Source: Triparma verrucosa (lineage: Eukaryota > Sar > Bolidophyceae > Parmales > Triparmaceae). From it: a stretch of DNA of 64,000 bases. The position numbers and the translations under genes are program-made. This document shows, piece by piece, positions 54,101 through 64,000 of the stretch. The notes under the pieces were generated by a model. It was not told where the DNA came from. It searched no databases and was given only the letters and a program-made list of their open reading frames with translations. Positions within the stretch are counted from its first letter, which is position 1. Each line of letters opens with the position of its first letter. The stretch is from positions 1 to 64,000 of the forward strand of contig BRXX01000145.1 in NCBI GenBank assembly GCA_030267905.1, in the 5' to 3' direction.

Positions 54101-56776
54101 GCCATTCCTTTCCGGCGACCCTCCCTCTCGCGTATCCCTGTTGCTTTTCGCGTGAGGAGACCTTTTCATTTTTCTGATTGTTTTTCGAGTCTTCTTTGTG
54201 CTGAACACCTGCTTTTCTTGCTCTTCCTGTTCCTCTTCCTGTTCCTGTTCCTCCCCCTGCTCTATCCCCGTCTCCTTCTCCTTCGCCTCGTTTGCGGGAT
54301 CCTCCTGCTCTCTTTTCTCCTCCCCCTTTTCTTCGTTCTTCGCCTCTGACTCCACTGACTCTACTGACTCTACTGACTCCAGCGACTCAAGCGACCCCTC
54401 TTCCTTAATGCCGGCGGCCTCCTTCGTGGGAGACGAGTCACTTTGAGAAGCCTGTTTCCTCTTCAAACTCTTGGCCAACTTGGTCGCTCTTCTTGCTTCT
54501 TTCTTCTTCGCCTTGAGGGCCAAGGCGATCTCTTTCGCGGAAGGGCCCTTTTTCTCTTCGTCCTCCTTGTCGTCATCGCTATCGTTCTCCTCCTCTACAT
54601 TGTCAATGTGCCACTTTTCATTGTGCCTGTACTTGGTAACTTTTGGCGGGTTGACGGGGGTCAACTCCATCTCTTTCCCGTCGATACCATCGTTCGTCCA
54701 CTGCTCGTACACTTCGTACTCGAAGAAGCACATCTTACACAGCTCAAATATCATGTTCTTCTTCTGTCCAGGCTTCAGCAACTCCGGCCGGTCATCGAAC
54801 AGTTTCTCGAGCATGTCCATCGTCACCCAAATTTGGTGGGTGGCCGAGCCCTCCTTCGAGTACGCCTCGAGCAGTATGTACCTCGGAATGTGAAGGCCGG
54901 CCGCGTGGACGCGCCCGGCGATCCCCATGCCCCACGCGGTCAGAATGCAGTAGGTGCGCGAGATGAGGGCCGCACCGCGCCACTGCCTCTCCCGCGAAAT
55001 CAGCGAACCCGCCTCGTCGCTGTAGACGTTCTCTCTGCTGTCGTGCCCGCCATTGGGGTACTGCCCCATTTTCAGTGGGGCCTTGTAGTCGTATTCTTCC
55101 CCCCGTAAAATTGCGTTGCGGTTGGCGATGTACTCTTGGTGAATTCTGCCCACCGTAACGTCAATTTCCGTTCCCAGTATTCTTCGCTCACTGTCCAACC
55201 TCCACACCTTGTCGCGGTCCCGAACCGGCTCGTCGTTACGGGCGAGGAAGAGCGGCGGAATTGCCGACGGCATGAGCGGGCAAGGGTCGTCGAACTTGCA
55301 CTTTCCGACGGTGATGAGCTGAAGCGGCACGAGACTCGACTCCTTCTCGTCCTCTTCAAAGAGCGAAACAAAATCGGTTTTGACGGGCCTGACGTGACCG
55401 ATGGAGTTCAACGTCACATCTACCTTTGTGCGCATCTGCATTTGGATGGTAGGCATGGCGGCATTCATGGCCTTACTGTCATTCTTGCTTGGCAGAGCGG
55501 CCGTCGTCTTAGGCCGCGCAGATAACTCTGCGTCCTCGCCCATCAACCTCGCGAAGAGGTGGTCGGGCTTGATCTACGACAGCGAAGGAGAAGTGAAGTA
55601 CGAGTTAGAACACAGTAAACTACGAACAGAATTGACGCGCTCCTCACAGCTTCTTACCTCTACGTCAACAATCTTCTTTGGCTGTCCGTCATCCTCAAAA
55701 CGCACGCTGTCCGGGATCTTGTACTTATCGTTGTTAGACGGGGCCGTTTGTGCGCGGCCGTACGTGAGTAAATATTGCAACTGATCGGGGGGCAACGTTT
55801 GGAGGAGGTCAGGTTCGAGGAGCGGGTTGGGAGGGGGGGGCTGGCTTTGGTTTCGGAGGGAAAGGGCGACGGAGACGGCGGAGCCCTGGGGTAATATTCT
55901 CTGCGACAACGAGCGAATCGAACCGATGAGCGAGGCGACGAGTTAGAGTACAGTAGCGCGTGGGATACTGAGCGGCCGAATTGATTTACCCCCAAACATC
56001 TACAAACAGATATTGACATCGAACACCTCGCAACTTCTTACCTCCTCCTTGAGGATTGGATGTTGAGGCTCGGGAGAATCAGAGTGCGAGGTGGGGGAGG
56101 CGGGCGAAGAAGTCTCGGGGAAGTGGGCAACCTGCGTGGAGTGAAGGGGCGAGTGCACAGGAGAGGGGGGGGCAACTTTCAGTTCGTCCTCGGTCATGCC
56201 GGATCTGACCTTCTCGTCATTCTCCAGCCTTATGTGGGGGGGCGCGGCAGGTCCTGTGGAAGCCGTGACGGTGGGGGCCCTCGTAAAGGGATGCAGCAGG
56301 CTCCTGCTCTCGGTCTCGACCCGCTTCACTTTGTCTGCCGTGTGCAGCCTCTTCACTATGTCCTTCATCTGACCGTCCTCCCACTGGTGCTCGCCGCCTA
56401 TAAACTTGGACACATTGACAGCCATCTCGTTTTTGCCCCTATTCTTGACGGCGTTTTGCTGGGCGCTCTGAAGCTTGGAGAGCACTGGCTTGGTGTGGAA
56501 GGACTCGACCATCCTGGCGAGGTGACTTCGCTTTGCCGAGGTCATCTCCGAACTGGGGTCTTTCACGAGATGCTCCAGCTCCGCAACCAGGCGCTGCTTC
56601 TGACGCCACTTCGAGGAAGACTCGAGAAAGCTGCTGGACACCTGACTATGGAGATCACCCCGAGATGTATCAGCGAGCTTCGCCAAGCGGTAAGGAATGG
56701 GGGCTGCATACTTGTCAGTCTTGTTGAGGACCTTCTGCACATAGTCGACAGAGCTGTCGAAGTCATCTGACGCCAT
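51182..56776 (-). CDS. Large 1789-aa protein, unknown
   Basis: Three exons (56776-56042, 55900-55658, 55573-51182) are phase-0 and give 1789 aa. Exon 1 (MASDDFDSSVDYVQKVLNKT) is helical. Exon 3 is a 4.4-kb open frame. It contains structured stretches (QWRGAALISRTYCILTAWGM; SATHQIWVTMDMLEKLFDD; MVYEFKQNPGVYKIRFFDIL; HFDLKLDCKIFQGVKR; LNLRFIAYDFETSDYFIFSY) broken by long Lys/Glu/Arg/Ser low-complexity segments with repeated ESVESVES and SRSKSKE motifs. The C-terminus ends WGLVYDSDGE. Several structured segments resemble repeated beta-sandwich modules, perhaps C2-like, but I cannot name them. A cytoskeletal or flagellar scaffold is a guess from the composition alone. Both introns carry introner-type 3' ends. 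Confidence 0.7.
55901..56041 (-). mobile_element. Introner-like intron
   Basis: On the minus strand it starts GTAAGAAGTTGCGAGG, contains CTCTAACTCGTCGCCTCGCT and ends CGATTCGCTCGTTGTCGCAG. Confidence 0.5.
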
Positions 56777-57184
56777 GCCTATACCTTATATAGTACTTCA
56801 AATCGGAGGGGCCTGAGATATGATGGATTTTGTTTTGTTGGGGGAGGAGGAGGAATCGGTTAAGCAGAGAGTTAGGAGGGTGAAGGTTAGGTGAGAGTGG
56901 CGGGGGGATTTGGGCTAGGATAGGAAGCCCTTTTAGGGTGAGTATCGCGTGAGGTAAGGTGAACACGTCAAGAGTCGACGTCTCGCAAGACCACCAGGCA
57001 AATCTTCTGGGAATTGGAAGAGTGAAATGGTGAAGCAGAGCAGAGAGCAGAGAGAGCAGGGGGGATCCCCATTTAAGGACTTTTCCCCTTAGCTTAGGCC
57101 TTAATTTGAGAGTTTTCCAAAAGATTCGTGCAATCTTCCCTTCCTGTGTGTGCCCTCAACGTACACAATCCTTTAGCTCTAAAC
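56777..57184. other. Intergenic, 410 bp, divergent promoters
   Basis: Lies between the starts of the 1789-aa gene (-) and the acyltransferase gene (+). No gene is seen. Confidence 0.5.
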
Positions 57185-59422
57185 ATGACAGCTCTGGTGG
57201 CCTGCATAGAAGAGCTGACCGCCTTGGCTGCCCCTGCTGCCGACGATTTGCTAGTGGGCCTTTACAATGCTGCGTCTGGGAAGTTTGACCCGTCCACTTA
57301 TGTCAATTACCTTGGCCAAGTTATCGGCCCCAACCCGGGAGCAACCTCATCTTTCGTGACGAACGCTGGAATGGAGATGGGAAACTTCGCAGCTTGTAAG
57401 GACATGAACTACTATGCCTATGACTACGACAACTTTAATTCAGCAGGCTTGACCCCTACTTTCTGCACGACCTTCTCAATTGGTGCCGTCTGTGTCCCAA
57501 GCGCGTGCAACCTGGAAACGGGGCAATTCTCCTTCGACGAGTTGAAAGCGCAGGTCGTGACGCTCTTGAAGCAGTTTGACGGTTCTTCTTCAGCCGCCGC
57601 AAGGGCAGAGTTCGAGGCATGCCAGGGCGCCGACTTGTACCCCGGCGTCGGTATTTGCGCTTCTCTGAACAGTAAGTTTCAGTACTTCACTACTCTGTGG
57701 TCTTATTTGAGTTTCTTCGGGACGTTACAGGGCGAGACGAGCACAGAGTGCTATCCCAACGACGGCGCCGATTACGACGGCAACATTATTGCGACTTTGT
57801 CAGTGATGTGCGGGATTCTCCTGCTGGTATTGATTTCTACCATCTGGAGTGCTCTCTCTCGGGCTCCCGCGGACTATTTCTCAGCTTCGGCGGAAACGCC
57901 TGCTGCAGATAACTTGCTCTCTGCCCCGTTGCTGGACGTCGGTTCGCAAAAGAGCGGATCCAACAATATCGACGGTGACGATGATGACGACGACGAGCCT
58001 CCTCGCCTGCTCTCAAAACCTCCAAAGTTCATTCAGTTTTTCGACGCGTACGCAAATACGGCCTCCCTATTTAGCTTCGCACGTCGTCCGGGACCGTTCG
58101 CTTGCTTCGACTGTCTTCGTGCAATCTCAGCGTTGTGGGTGGTGCTAGGCCACACTCTGTTTTGGCAATCTTTCTACGGATTGCAACCCTACAGGATCCA
58201 GACGGGGCCCGATTCGATGGACTCAACTTTCTTGGGCCAGGTCCTCTTCACCCAGAGCTTTACGATGGCTGTGGACACGTTCTTCTTCCTCTCTGCCTTT
58301 TTGGCGGCCTATTTCCTTCTAAAGGAGTGCGCCAAGAAACCTTTCAGCTTCTTCAAGACCTGGATTTCCAAGTTCATCAATCGCGCGCTTCGAATTTGGC
58401 CCGCCTTTGCTGCTGCCCTCTTCGGCTCATGGTTTTTGATGCCGCTGCTCGCCGCCAATATTCCGGGCATGGACGCTGACATAAATTCAGCTACCTGCTC
58501 CGACTATGGCTGGCTGCACGCCCTACTCTTCACCAACAACATCTTGCCGTGGGATAATCGCGGTGCTGGAAACTGCTTTGGACACACATGGTATTTGGCC
58601 TGCGATATGCAGCTTTATCTTCTCCTTCCCCCAGTCATCATGTTCTACATGAAGACACGAGAACTGGACCTAGAACGAGAAAGCTACGCTCTACGCCTCG
58701 CCTTCTTCTCTTGTATAGTTGCCGCAATAATCGGGTCGTGCGTCTTCACGACGATAATGGCTTGGGACAGCGAGACGGGTTGGAGCTCTTTCATGAACGA
58801 CGGTGTGCTGGGAGCTAACTATTCGAGGGATTTTTACGCACTGCCGTGGACGAGGTTCCCAGCTTATTATTTGGGCGTCTGCTGCGCCATCATGTGGTTC
58901 GAGAAGGAAGCAGGTTCGCCCGATTTCAAACTTACCTTCCACAAAAGAAACTTCCTTCTCTCCTTCGGCATATTATTGATCCTCGTCCCGATTTACGGAG
59001 GTTACTGGGGAAACAAGCAGGTGACGTGTTATTTATACGACAGTTCCGGCGAAGATTGCGGCTCAGAAGTCTCCGACGCCGCGAGGGCCTTCAAAGCCGC
59101 GCTCAACCGCCCAGCATTCATTGTCGGAGTGGCCATCGTCTCGTTAGTGTGCTTCAACAAACAGGGCGGTTTGGTGCAAGGCTTTATGGAGGCCAAGGTG
59201 TGGCTGCCCATGTCGCTGGTTTCATACGCCTTCTACCTTTTACACCCCGCGTTATTGACCCTCAAATTGGCGTCGCAGCCGTCCCAGTCCTACACCTCAT
59301 ATTGTCTCTTCATATTGGAGTACGTCGGCGTGGTTCTGCTGGCGTTCTTGTCCGCTGTCGTCATCAACGTCTGCGTTGAAACCCCGTTCGGAAAGCTTCA
59401 AAGGAAGTACATGTGGAAGTAA
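57185..59422 (+). CDS. NRF/acyltransferase-3 family membrane protein
   Basis: A membrane O-acyltransferase of the nose-resistant-to-fluoxetine type, first described in nematodes and insects. One uninterrupted exon from ATG 57185 gives 745 aa. The N-terminal NRF domain has paired cysteines (NFAACKDMNYYAY; TFCTTFSIGAVCVPSACNLE). A TM helix (IIATLSVMCGILLLVLIST), an acidic linker (DGDDDDDDEPPRLL) and the multi-TM acyltransferase-3 domain follow (FDCLRAISALWVVLGHTLFW with catalytic-type Arg and His; WISKFINRALRIWPAFAAAL; AGNCFGHTWYLACDMQLYLL). The NRF domain should be lumenal, yet no signal peptide follows this ATG, so an upstream exon or non-ATG extension may be missing. Substrate unknown. Confidence 0.85.
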   Translation: MTALVACIEELTALAAPAADDLLVGLYNAASGKFDPSTYVNYLGQVIGPNPGATSSFVTNAGMEMGNFAACKDMNYYAYDYDNFNSAGLTPTFCTTFSIGAVCVPSACNLETGQFSFDELKAQVVTLLKQFDGSSSAAARAEFEACQGADLYPGVGICASLNSKFQYFTTLWSYLSFFGTLQGETSTECYPNDGADYDGNIIATLSVMCGILLLVLISTIWSALSRAPADYFSASAETPAADNLLSAPLLDVGSQKSGSNNIDGDDDDDDEPPRLLSKPPKFIQFFDAYANTASLFSFARRPGPFACFDCLRAISALWVVLGHTLFWQSFYGLQPYRIQTGPDSMDSTFLGQVLFTQSFTMAVDTFFFLSAFLAAYFLLKECAKKPFSFFKTWISKFINRALRIWPAFAAALFGSWFLMPLLAANIPGMDADINSATCSDYGWLHALLFTNNILPWDNRGAGNCFGHTWYLACDMQLYLLLPPVIMFYMKTRELDLERESYALRLAFFSCIVAAIIGSCVFTTIMAWDSETGWSSFMNDGVLGANYSRDFYALPWTRFPAYYLGVCCAIMWFEKEAGSPDFKLTFHKRNFLLSFGILLILVPIYGGYWGNKQVTCYLYDSSGEDCGSEVSDAARAFKAALNRPAFIVGVAIVSLVCFNKQGGLVQGFMEAKVWLPMSLVSYAFYLLHPALLTLKLASQPSQSYTSYCLFILEYVGVVLLAFLSAVVINVCVETPFGKLQRKYMWK

Positions 59423-59879
59423 GTCTTTTACTTTGAGAAGGAAGCAAGGGTAGAGTAGGGAATGGAGAATAAATGAAATTAAATCGTAGTTGAGGGAGTT
59501 TTTATTCAAACTTTTTTCTTGTTACTCGATCGCCAGAGCTTTTTAATTTTCGGAGAGGGTTGGAAAGTAGTTGGGAACGAATTTGGATTGAAGATACGAG
59601 AAGGATAAAAGAGGGCGAAGCGCCCCTGATTATTTGTGGGGGGGATTACTGTGGTCGGGATCCATTATATATCTTGTCTAAGGCGAAGAGACTCGCGCTT
59701 GCATCTTAGTGCGGAAGGTATTTTGTAGGCTTCCGAGGATATTAGGTTGGATTTTAGGGGGGGGGGGGGTCGAAATAGGGTGATTTCTATAGGGGGGCTT
59801 TTTGCGGGGGTCGGGGAAGTTACGTGGAGTGCCCCTGGGTCGATTTTATCTTCCAAGTGATTTGCACAGATCCCTTCCC
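59423..59879. other. Intergenic, 455 bp, no gene seen
   Basis: Holds the 3' flank of the acyltransferase gene, a G run near 59758-59770 and the promoter of the next gene. Confidence 0.45.
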
Positions 59880-60716
59880 ATGAACCTAACCTCTTCCAAA
59901 AACGCGTCCGCTCATCCTCCGGATGCTCGGGGCGGGTTAAATACATCCTCTGGGTACCTCCCTCCCTCCTCTCCTTCCCCATCTCCGACTTCTAATCCGA
60001 CTTCTAAATATCGACCGAGTTCTCAAATCCCTGAGAAACTCGACCTCGCCATGGCCGCCGTGGCCTCCGCTAGGAGCGGTTTTGGAAGAAAGGTGAGTGT
60101 TTAGAAGACGGAACCAACCCAAATATGTCCAATATTCTAACTCTAGGTTGACAAATTTGCATTGAGCAGGGCCCAGGTGCACACGGTGCGTCATCAGAAG
60201 CCACCTTCGAGTGCCTACCCCACTCCTCCTCCGCTCCTTCCCCGTCCCCAACTTTGAAATCCAGTGAGACACCAAAATCTCACCTCCTCCCCCCCTTCCT
60301 TTCTGCCCTCCTCGATCTCCTCACCCTCACTGAGAGCGCTAACACGTCCGACGCCGACGGTCAAAACCTCCTCCTCCCCCCTCCTCCATTAACGTGTCCC
60401 GCTGGTGACGACGACAAGTTTGGAGAGGACCCAAATCCCCCCTCCACTTCCAAAGCAAACCACCCCAACCGTTTTATGAGCGATGACGGCACCCAGGCTG
60501 GGAGCAAGGTGAGAGGGGTGGGGGTCGAGCTGTTGTAAACCACTATACTTAGTGCCGACGACTCAGACAACATGAACGTGAAACCACCGTCCTCCCCCCC
60601 CCCCCCATTCTCAAACTGGACAAGACAATGGGACGAGAAAACTCAAGAGTACTACTACCAACACTCTGACGGCGTCAGAAGTACGTGGGAGAAATCTGAT
60701 GATTATATAGGTTAGT
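59880..60716 (+). CDS. Proline/serine-rich protein with C-terminal WW domain, model uncertain
   Basis: Exons 59880-60092 and 60170-60508 join in phase and encode a Ser/Pro-rich protein (LDLAMAAVASARSGFGRK; SHLLPPFLSALLDLLTLTE; SKANHPNRFMSDDGTQAGSK). A downstream frame (60551-60716) clearly encodes a WW domain at the end of a Pro run (SNWTRQWDEKTQEYYYQHSD; STWEKSDDYIG). It should bind Pro-rich ligands, though the usual final Pro is missing. The obvious donor at 60509 and acceptor at 60552 would leave an intron of only 44 bp and do not keep frame. A 13-C run at 60594-60606 may be miscounted, or a different splice is used. The WW exon may also belong to a separate small gene. Confidence 0.45.
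60594..60606. repeat. C13 homopolymer
   Basis: Thirteen consecutive C bases just before the WW-domain codons. A likely site of length error. Confidence 0.9.
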
Positions 60717-60797
60717 CTCACACTGATAAATCATAAAAAGAGACTACTGAAATTTGAATTTTACAACACGATACAATATAATAACAAACATTACAAT

Positions 60798-63700
60798 TTA
60801 AACGGTCTTCGGCCTGAAGCCCGCCTTTTCTCCTCCACTCCCCCCACCGCCCCCGAACAACTTGCCCATGAGGCCATCCTTCGTTCCTTCCTTGCCCTTG
60901 CCCGGATCCTCCTTCGACAGGCGCAACGGCGTGAGGATGTCCTTCTTCTGCTTGGCCCTCGCTCTGTTCCCGCCGCCCAGCGTCAGTCCGCCCATGCGGC
61001 CCATGATTCCCTTGGCCCGCTTCAGCATCTTCAGCTTCAGTTCGAGCATCTTGTGATTGGCGTCGCTGCTCACGCCCTCCCCGACCTTGGGCCTCTCGAT
61101 CCACCAGCAGGCGAACTCGTGGAATTGAACCACCCCGTTGCCGTCCAGATCGATAACATTCATCGCCTCGGCGAGCTCCTTCTCGGTCATCACCTGCCCG
61201 AGCTCGAAGCACAGGGCTTGGAACTCGGTCTTGTTGATTGTGCCGTTTCCGTCAAGGTCGAAAATCTCGAAGGCAATGCGGATCTCGTTCAGGGTGTTGC
61301 TGTCGCACGTGAGGAAAGTTCTCAGCTGCGAGGCAATGATATCCTCGGAATGCATACCCTGCCACTCCTTGACGCTCGCTATGAGCATCTTTCTGTTCAG
61401 GGCCTCCCTCTTCGTCACCATCTTCTCGCGGTATTCTTCGAGCCTGAGCACGCGGCACTCGTTCTGCAGCTTCCTCTTCTTCGCCTCGAGCTGCTTCTTG
61501 TGCGCCATCAGCTTCTCCAGGATGAGCATCTTCGCCTCCAGCCTGATCTCGTACGTCGCCGCTTCGGTTTCGCCCGCCAGCACCAACTGGATCCTCCCGT
61601 TCTTCTCCTGAAAGGCGAAGATCTTCTGCGCATTCTCGGCGATGAACTTGGCCAGTTTCGGCCTCTGGGCCAATGAAGTTAGGCCGCTGTCCCTCAAAAT
61701 CGGCGTCGTCGCGATTACGCTCTGGCTCACAGTTATGACGCTCGTCGCGCTCGTCAGTGGATCCAAACACTTGACCACCAGACCAGGATTCTCCTCGTCC
61801 AGAAGTTCTTCCGCCGTCGGGGTCTTCTTATCGATGTCATACTCCTCGTTCAGAGTCACGTCTTCCTGCTGAACGTCCACAATGCACACATTGCCGCTGA
61901 CCTTGGTCACATTCTTCGTGTGGTAGTTGCTGAACCTGTGACGAGAGAAGCGAGCGTGAAGATTCGGTGTTAGATACTGCAGCCACCTCATCGCTTCGCT
62001 CCTCAAAAAACCCTCTCAGTGCCTCTCCGCGCCTCACCTCAGTTCCCCAAGCCCAGTCTTCAAATGGTTTTCCCTCATCTGCGCGGCCTCGACGATAGAT
62101 ACCGTGTTGAGCGATCCGGCCAGACTTGCGAGATCCGCCTCGCCCGTCTTCTTCGGGCTCATCTTGCCAAGCAGCCCGCCGAGCTTCGAGCCCCAGCCCC
62201 CCTTCTTCTTCTGCTTCGACGGAGATTCCAAAGGGTCCGGGCCCGTGTCGGCCTCCGCCCCCTCCCCCTCCTCACCCGCCACCTCTCCTTCCTTGTCCTC
62301 CACCACTTCGCCGGCTTTCGGCCCTAACGTCAGCCTCGAGAGCAGCCACTTGAAGAATTCCTTGTCGCCCAAGTATTCGTCCTCCATTATCCTCTTCATT
62401 CCGACCTCGATCTTCTTGCCGAAGCCGTCGACTCCGCCACTGCCGACTAGCATTCCAATGATTTTTTTCCTCAGCTTAATGCTGCTCCTCAACTTCATCA
62501 CGCCGCCGTCGTCCAAGTTCAGCGAGCCGTCGCCGTCCTCGTCCTCAGTCGCCTCGTCATCGTCGTCCCAGAGTCCCATGGCGTCGCCCAAAACGCGCCT
62601 GTCCGGAACCAGCAGGTGTAAATTGGCGATATTTCTCTCCTCAGCCAACGCCGCAACCCACCCAGGGGTTCCCTCGGCGCCAGCCATACTCCGCCTCGAC
62701 GCGGCCGCGTCCCTAGCCCCGAAGAGGCCTTTCAGCATCCTTCCCGTATTCCTCAGCTGGCGGCAAATGTACTGCTTGCGCTCCCACGGGTCCATCTTTT
62801 TAGGGATTCCTAAGGCCGCCTTGCGGTCATCCTCGTCGTGCTCGAAGTCTTCGTGCCACACCTCCTGCAATTCGCCCACCTTATTCCAGACCCTTTCCTT
62901 GAACACTTCGTCGTAGGTGAGACCGCCTTGGACCTCCTCGAAATTCTCTAAACTGTTCGTCACGGCCTTCCTCGCCTCGCTGCAGAACGGCACCTTGCAA
63001 CTCATGAAAGCCACGCCGCAGTCACGCGCGTGGCATCGGAGACAGACGGACCAACACCACCACGGCCGCATCAGTCCCACCGCCGGGAAAGCGGCATCGC
63101 CCTTCTTGAGCTCTTCCCTGTAATCCTCTTCGTCCTCAGGTTTGATGAAAGGGTCGATGCGATCGCTCGGGAACGAATCTTTCTCCGCCTTCTTACGGAG
63201 GTTGTGAATAAATTTGACCATCGGATGCCTCAAGTACACATTCTGCTTAACATCTTCGAAGGCCATGGCCCGTTTCAAATGAGGGAGCATTCTCTCCGCT
63301 CGTTCGATGTTGAGCTGGATGAAATCCTGCCTGTGCTCATCCCTTGACTCCTCGTGCCTGTCTTCAAGGTTCTGCTTCCGTTCGCTTCCCTCCTGCAAAG
63401 CCGCGACGATCCTATCGTCCCACGCAACGATCGCCCGCATCGGCTCTAGCCCGTGCAACATCGCCCAGACCACCTTGCCGAAGAAGACGTGGCCCTCCCC
63501 TGCGAACTGGCCGGCCTTGACATTCTTCTTCTTGGGTTCGGCGTCCTCCTGGTCTTGCTTGCTGCAAAAGAAGATGGCCTTGTTTGCGGTGACCATGGAG
63601 AGCTCCTCTGGCCCATCACCGACGCCGAGACTGCGACGAGCGTAGCGAGTCGCGTGAAGATTAGTGAAGATTAACGTTGACGAGTTAGAGTTGTGTGGCG

Positions 63701-64000
63701 GGGATGGTGGGGAGACCGTAACCCTGCCCGCAGCCCTCACTCACCTCTTTCTGATGTCGTCCGTCCAAGATTTCATCGAGACGTTGAGCATCTTGACCTT
63801 CGCCATCATGTCGGTCTTGATCAAGAGGACGTTCGCCACCTGCTGGCTCTGCTTCTCGCTGCGGATCAATCCAATCCAGTGCGCAAACGCCTGACTCTCC
63901 TGCTTTCGTAGCATCCGCGTGATGACCCTTCGCAAGAGCAGCCTCTCGTCGTTAGCGTGCAGCGACTCCTTAAACTCTTCCACCTCGGCGGTCGCGCTCT
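60798..64000 (-). CDS. EF-hand protein with long coiled regions, 5' end outside window
   Basis: Three exons seen (64000-63745 partial, 63630-62038, 61935-60798) with matching phases, about 995 aa so far. The upstream part is helical (LLLRRVITRMLRKQESQAFA HWIGLIRSEKQ), resembling repeats in which Trp-Ile follow basic helices. The middle exon has a conserved-looking Cys/Trp-rich stretch (LMRPWWCWSVCLRCHARDC) and acidic linkers, including one EF-hand-like loop (DEDGDGSLNLDDG). The last exon has a coiled coil (KKQLEAKKRKLQNECRVLRL) and two canonical EF-hands (DLDGNGTINKTEF, DLDGNGVVQFHEF), so calcium binding is likely. The tail is basic and Gly-rich. The whole looks like a large calcium-responsive scaffold, perhaps flagellar or cytoskeletal, which is inference. 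Confidence 0.72.
61936..62037 (-). mobile_element. Introner-like intron
   Basis: On the minus strand it starts GTGAGGCGCGG and ends ATCTAACACCGAATCTTCAC then GCTCGCTTCTCTCGTCACAG. Confidence 0.5.
63631..63744 (-). mobile_element. Introner-like intron
   Basis: On the minus strand it starts GTGAGTGAG, contains CTCTAACTCGTCAACGTTAA and two copies of TAATCTTCAC, and ends CGCTACGCTCGTCGCAG. Confidence 0.5.

Noticed and set aside
63307..63645. Plus-strand open frames across 62100-63900
   Set aside because: Antisense to the EF-hand gene, whose exons join in phase and carry recognisable motifs.

Overview
The window is nuclear DNA from the left end of a eukaryotic chromosome. It opens with about 11 CCCTAA telomere units (1-69). 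Twenty-four or more protein-coding genes follow on both strands, most split by short GT-AG introns. The donor is usually GTGAG and the acceptor usually CGCAG. The protein set suggests a photosynthetic or plastid-derived stramenopile: GCC2/GCC3-repeat membrane proteins, chromodomain-JmjC, NRF-type acyltransferase, GATOR2 and complex I subunits, and one precursor that looks plastid-targeted, with a signal peptide followed by Phe. Parmales/Bolidophyceae or a relative is my best guess, but this is inference without a database search. The standard genetic code fits all clean gene models.

Layout. 189-8335: heme oxygenase (-), a four-TM protein (+), an MFS transporter (+) and a ferric-reductase/NOX-type flavocytochrome (+). 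8400-14371: ankyrin-repeat gene (-), a ten-exon ABCE1/RLI-type ATPase (+) and a small tail-anchored protein (-). 15220-22084: type III pantothenate kinase fused to a Tudor-like tail (+), chromodomain-JmjC protein (+) and microsomal GST3-like protein (-). 22526-27046: a large GCC2/GCC3 receptor-like gene carrying one in-frame stop and two frameshifts. 27221-33619: coiled-coil protein (+), Cys/coiled-coil protein (-), a TrmK-like methyltransferase fused to a GIY-YIG nuclease (+) and a SPOUT1-type methyltransferase (-). 34055-41244: PX-pseudonucleotidyltransferase-LOTUS protein (+), NDUFA13 (-) and MFSD14-like transporter (+). 41423-46225: two divergent single-pass membrane kinases. 46381-51115: two unknown proteins (-) and MIOS (+). 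51182-64000: a 1789-aa unknown protein (-), NRF/acyltransferase-3 protein (+), a WW-containing gene (+) and an EF-hand gene running off the window (-).

There are no operons. Neighbours often sit 60-130 bp apart at their 3' ends. The most distinctive genome-level signal is a family of introner-like introns that share 3' ends such as CTAACTCGTCGCTTCGCTCCTCGG...CGTCGCAG and, in the best copy, imperfect terminal inverted repeats. The best candidates for undescribed biology are the TrmK/GIY-YIG fusion, the PX/pseudo-NTase/LOTUS protein, the CoaX/Tudor-like fusion, the ABCE1 with eroded Fe-S cysteines and introners at homologous sites of both ATPase domains, and the introner family itself. Exon coordinates were worked out by hand from splice signals and phase. 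None is backed by transcripts.
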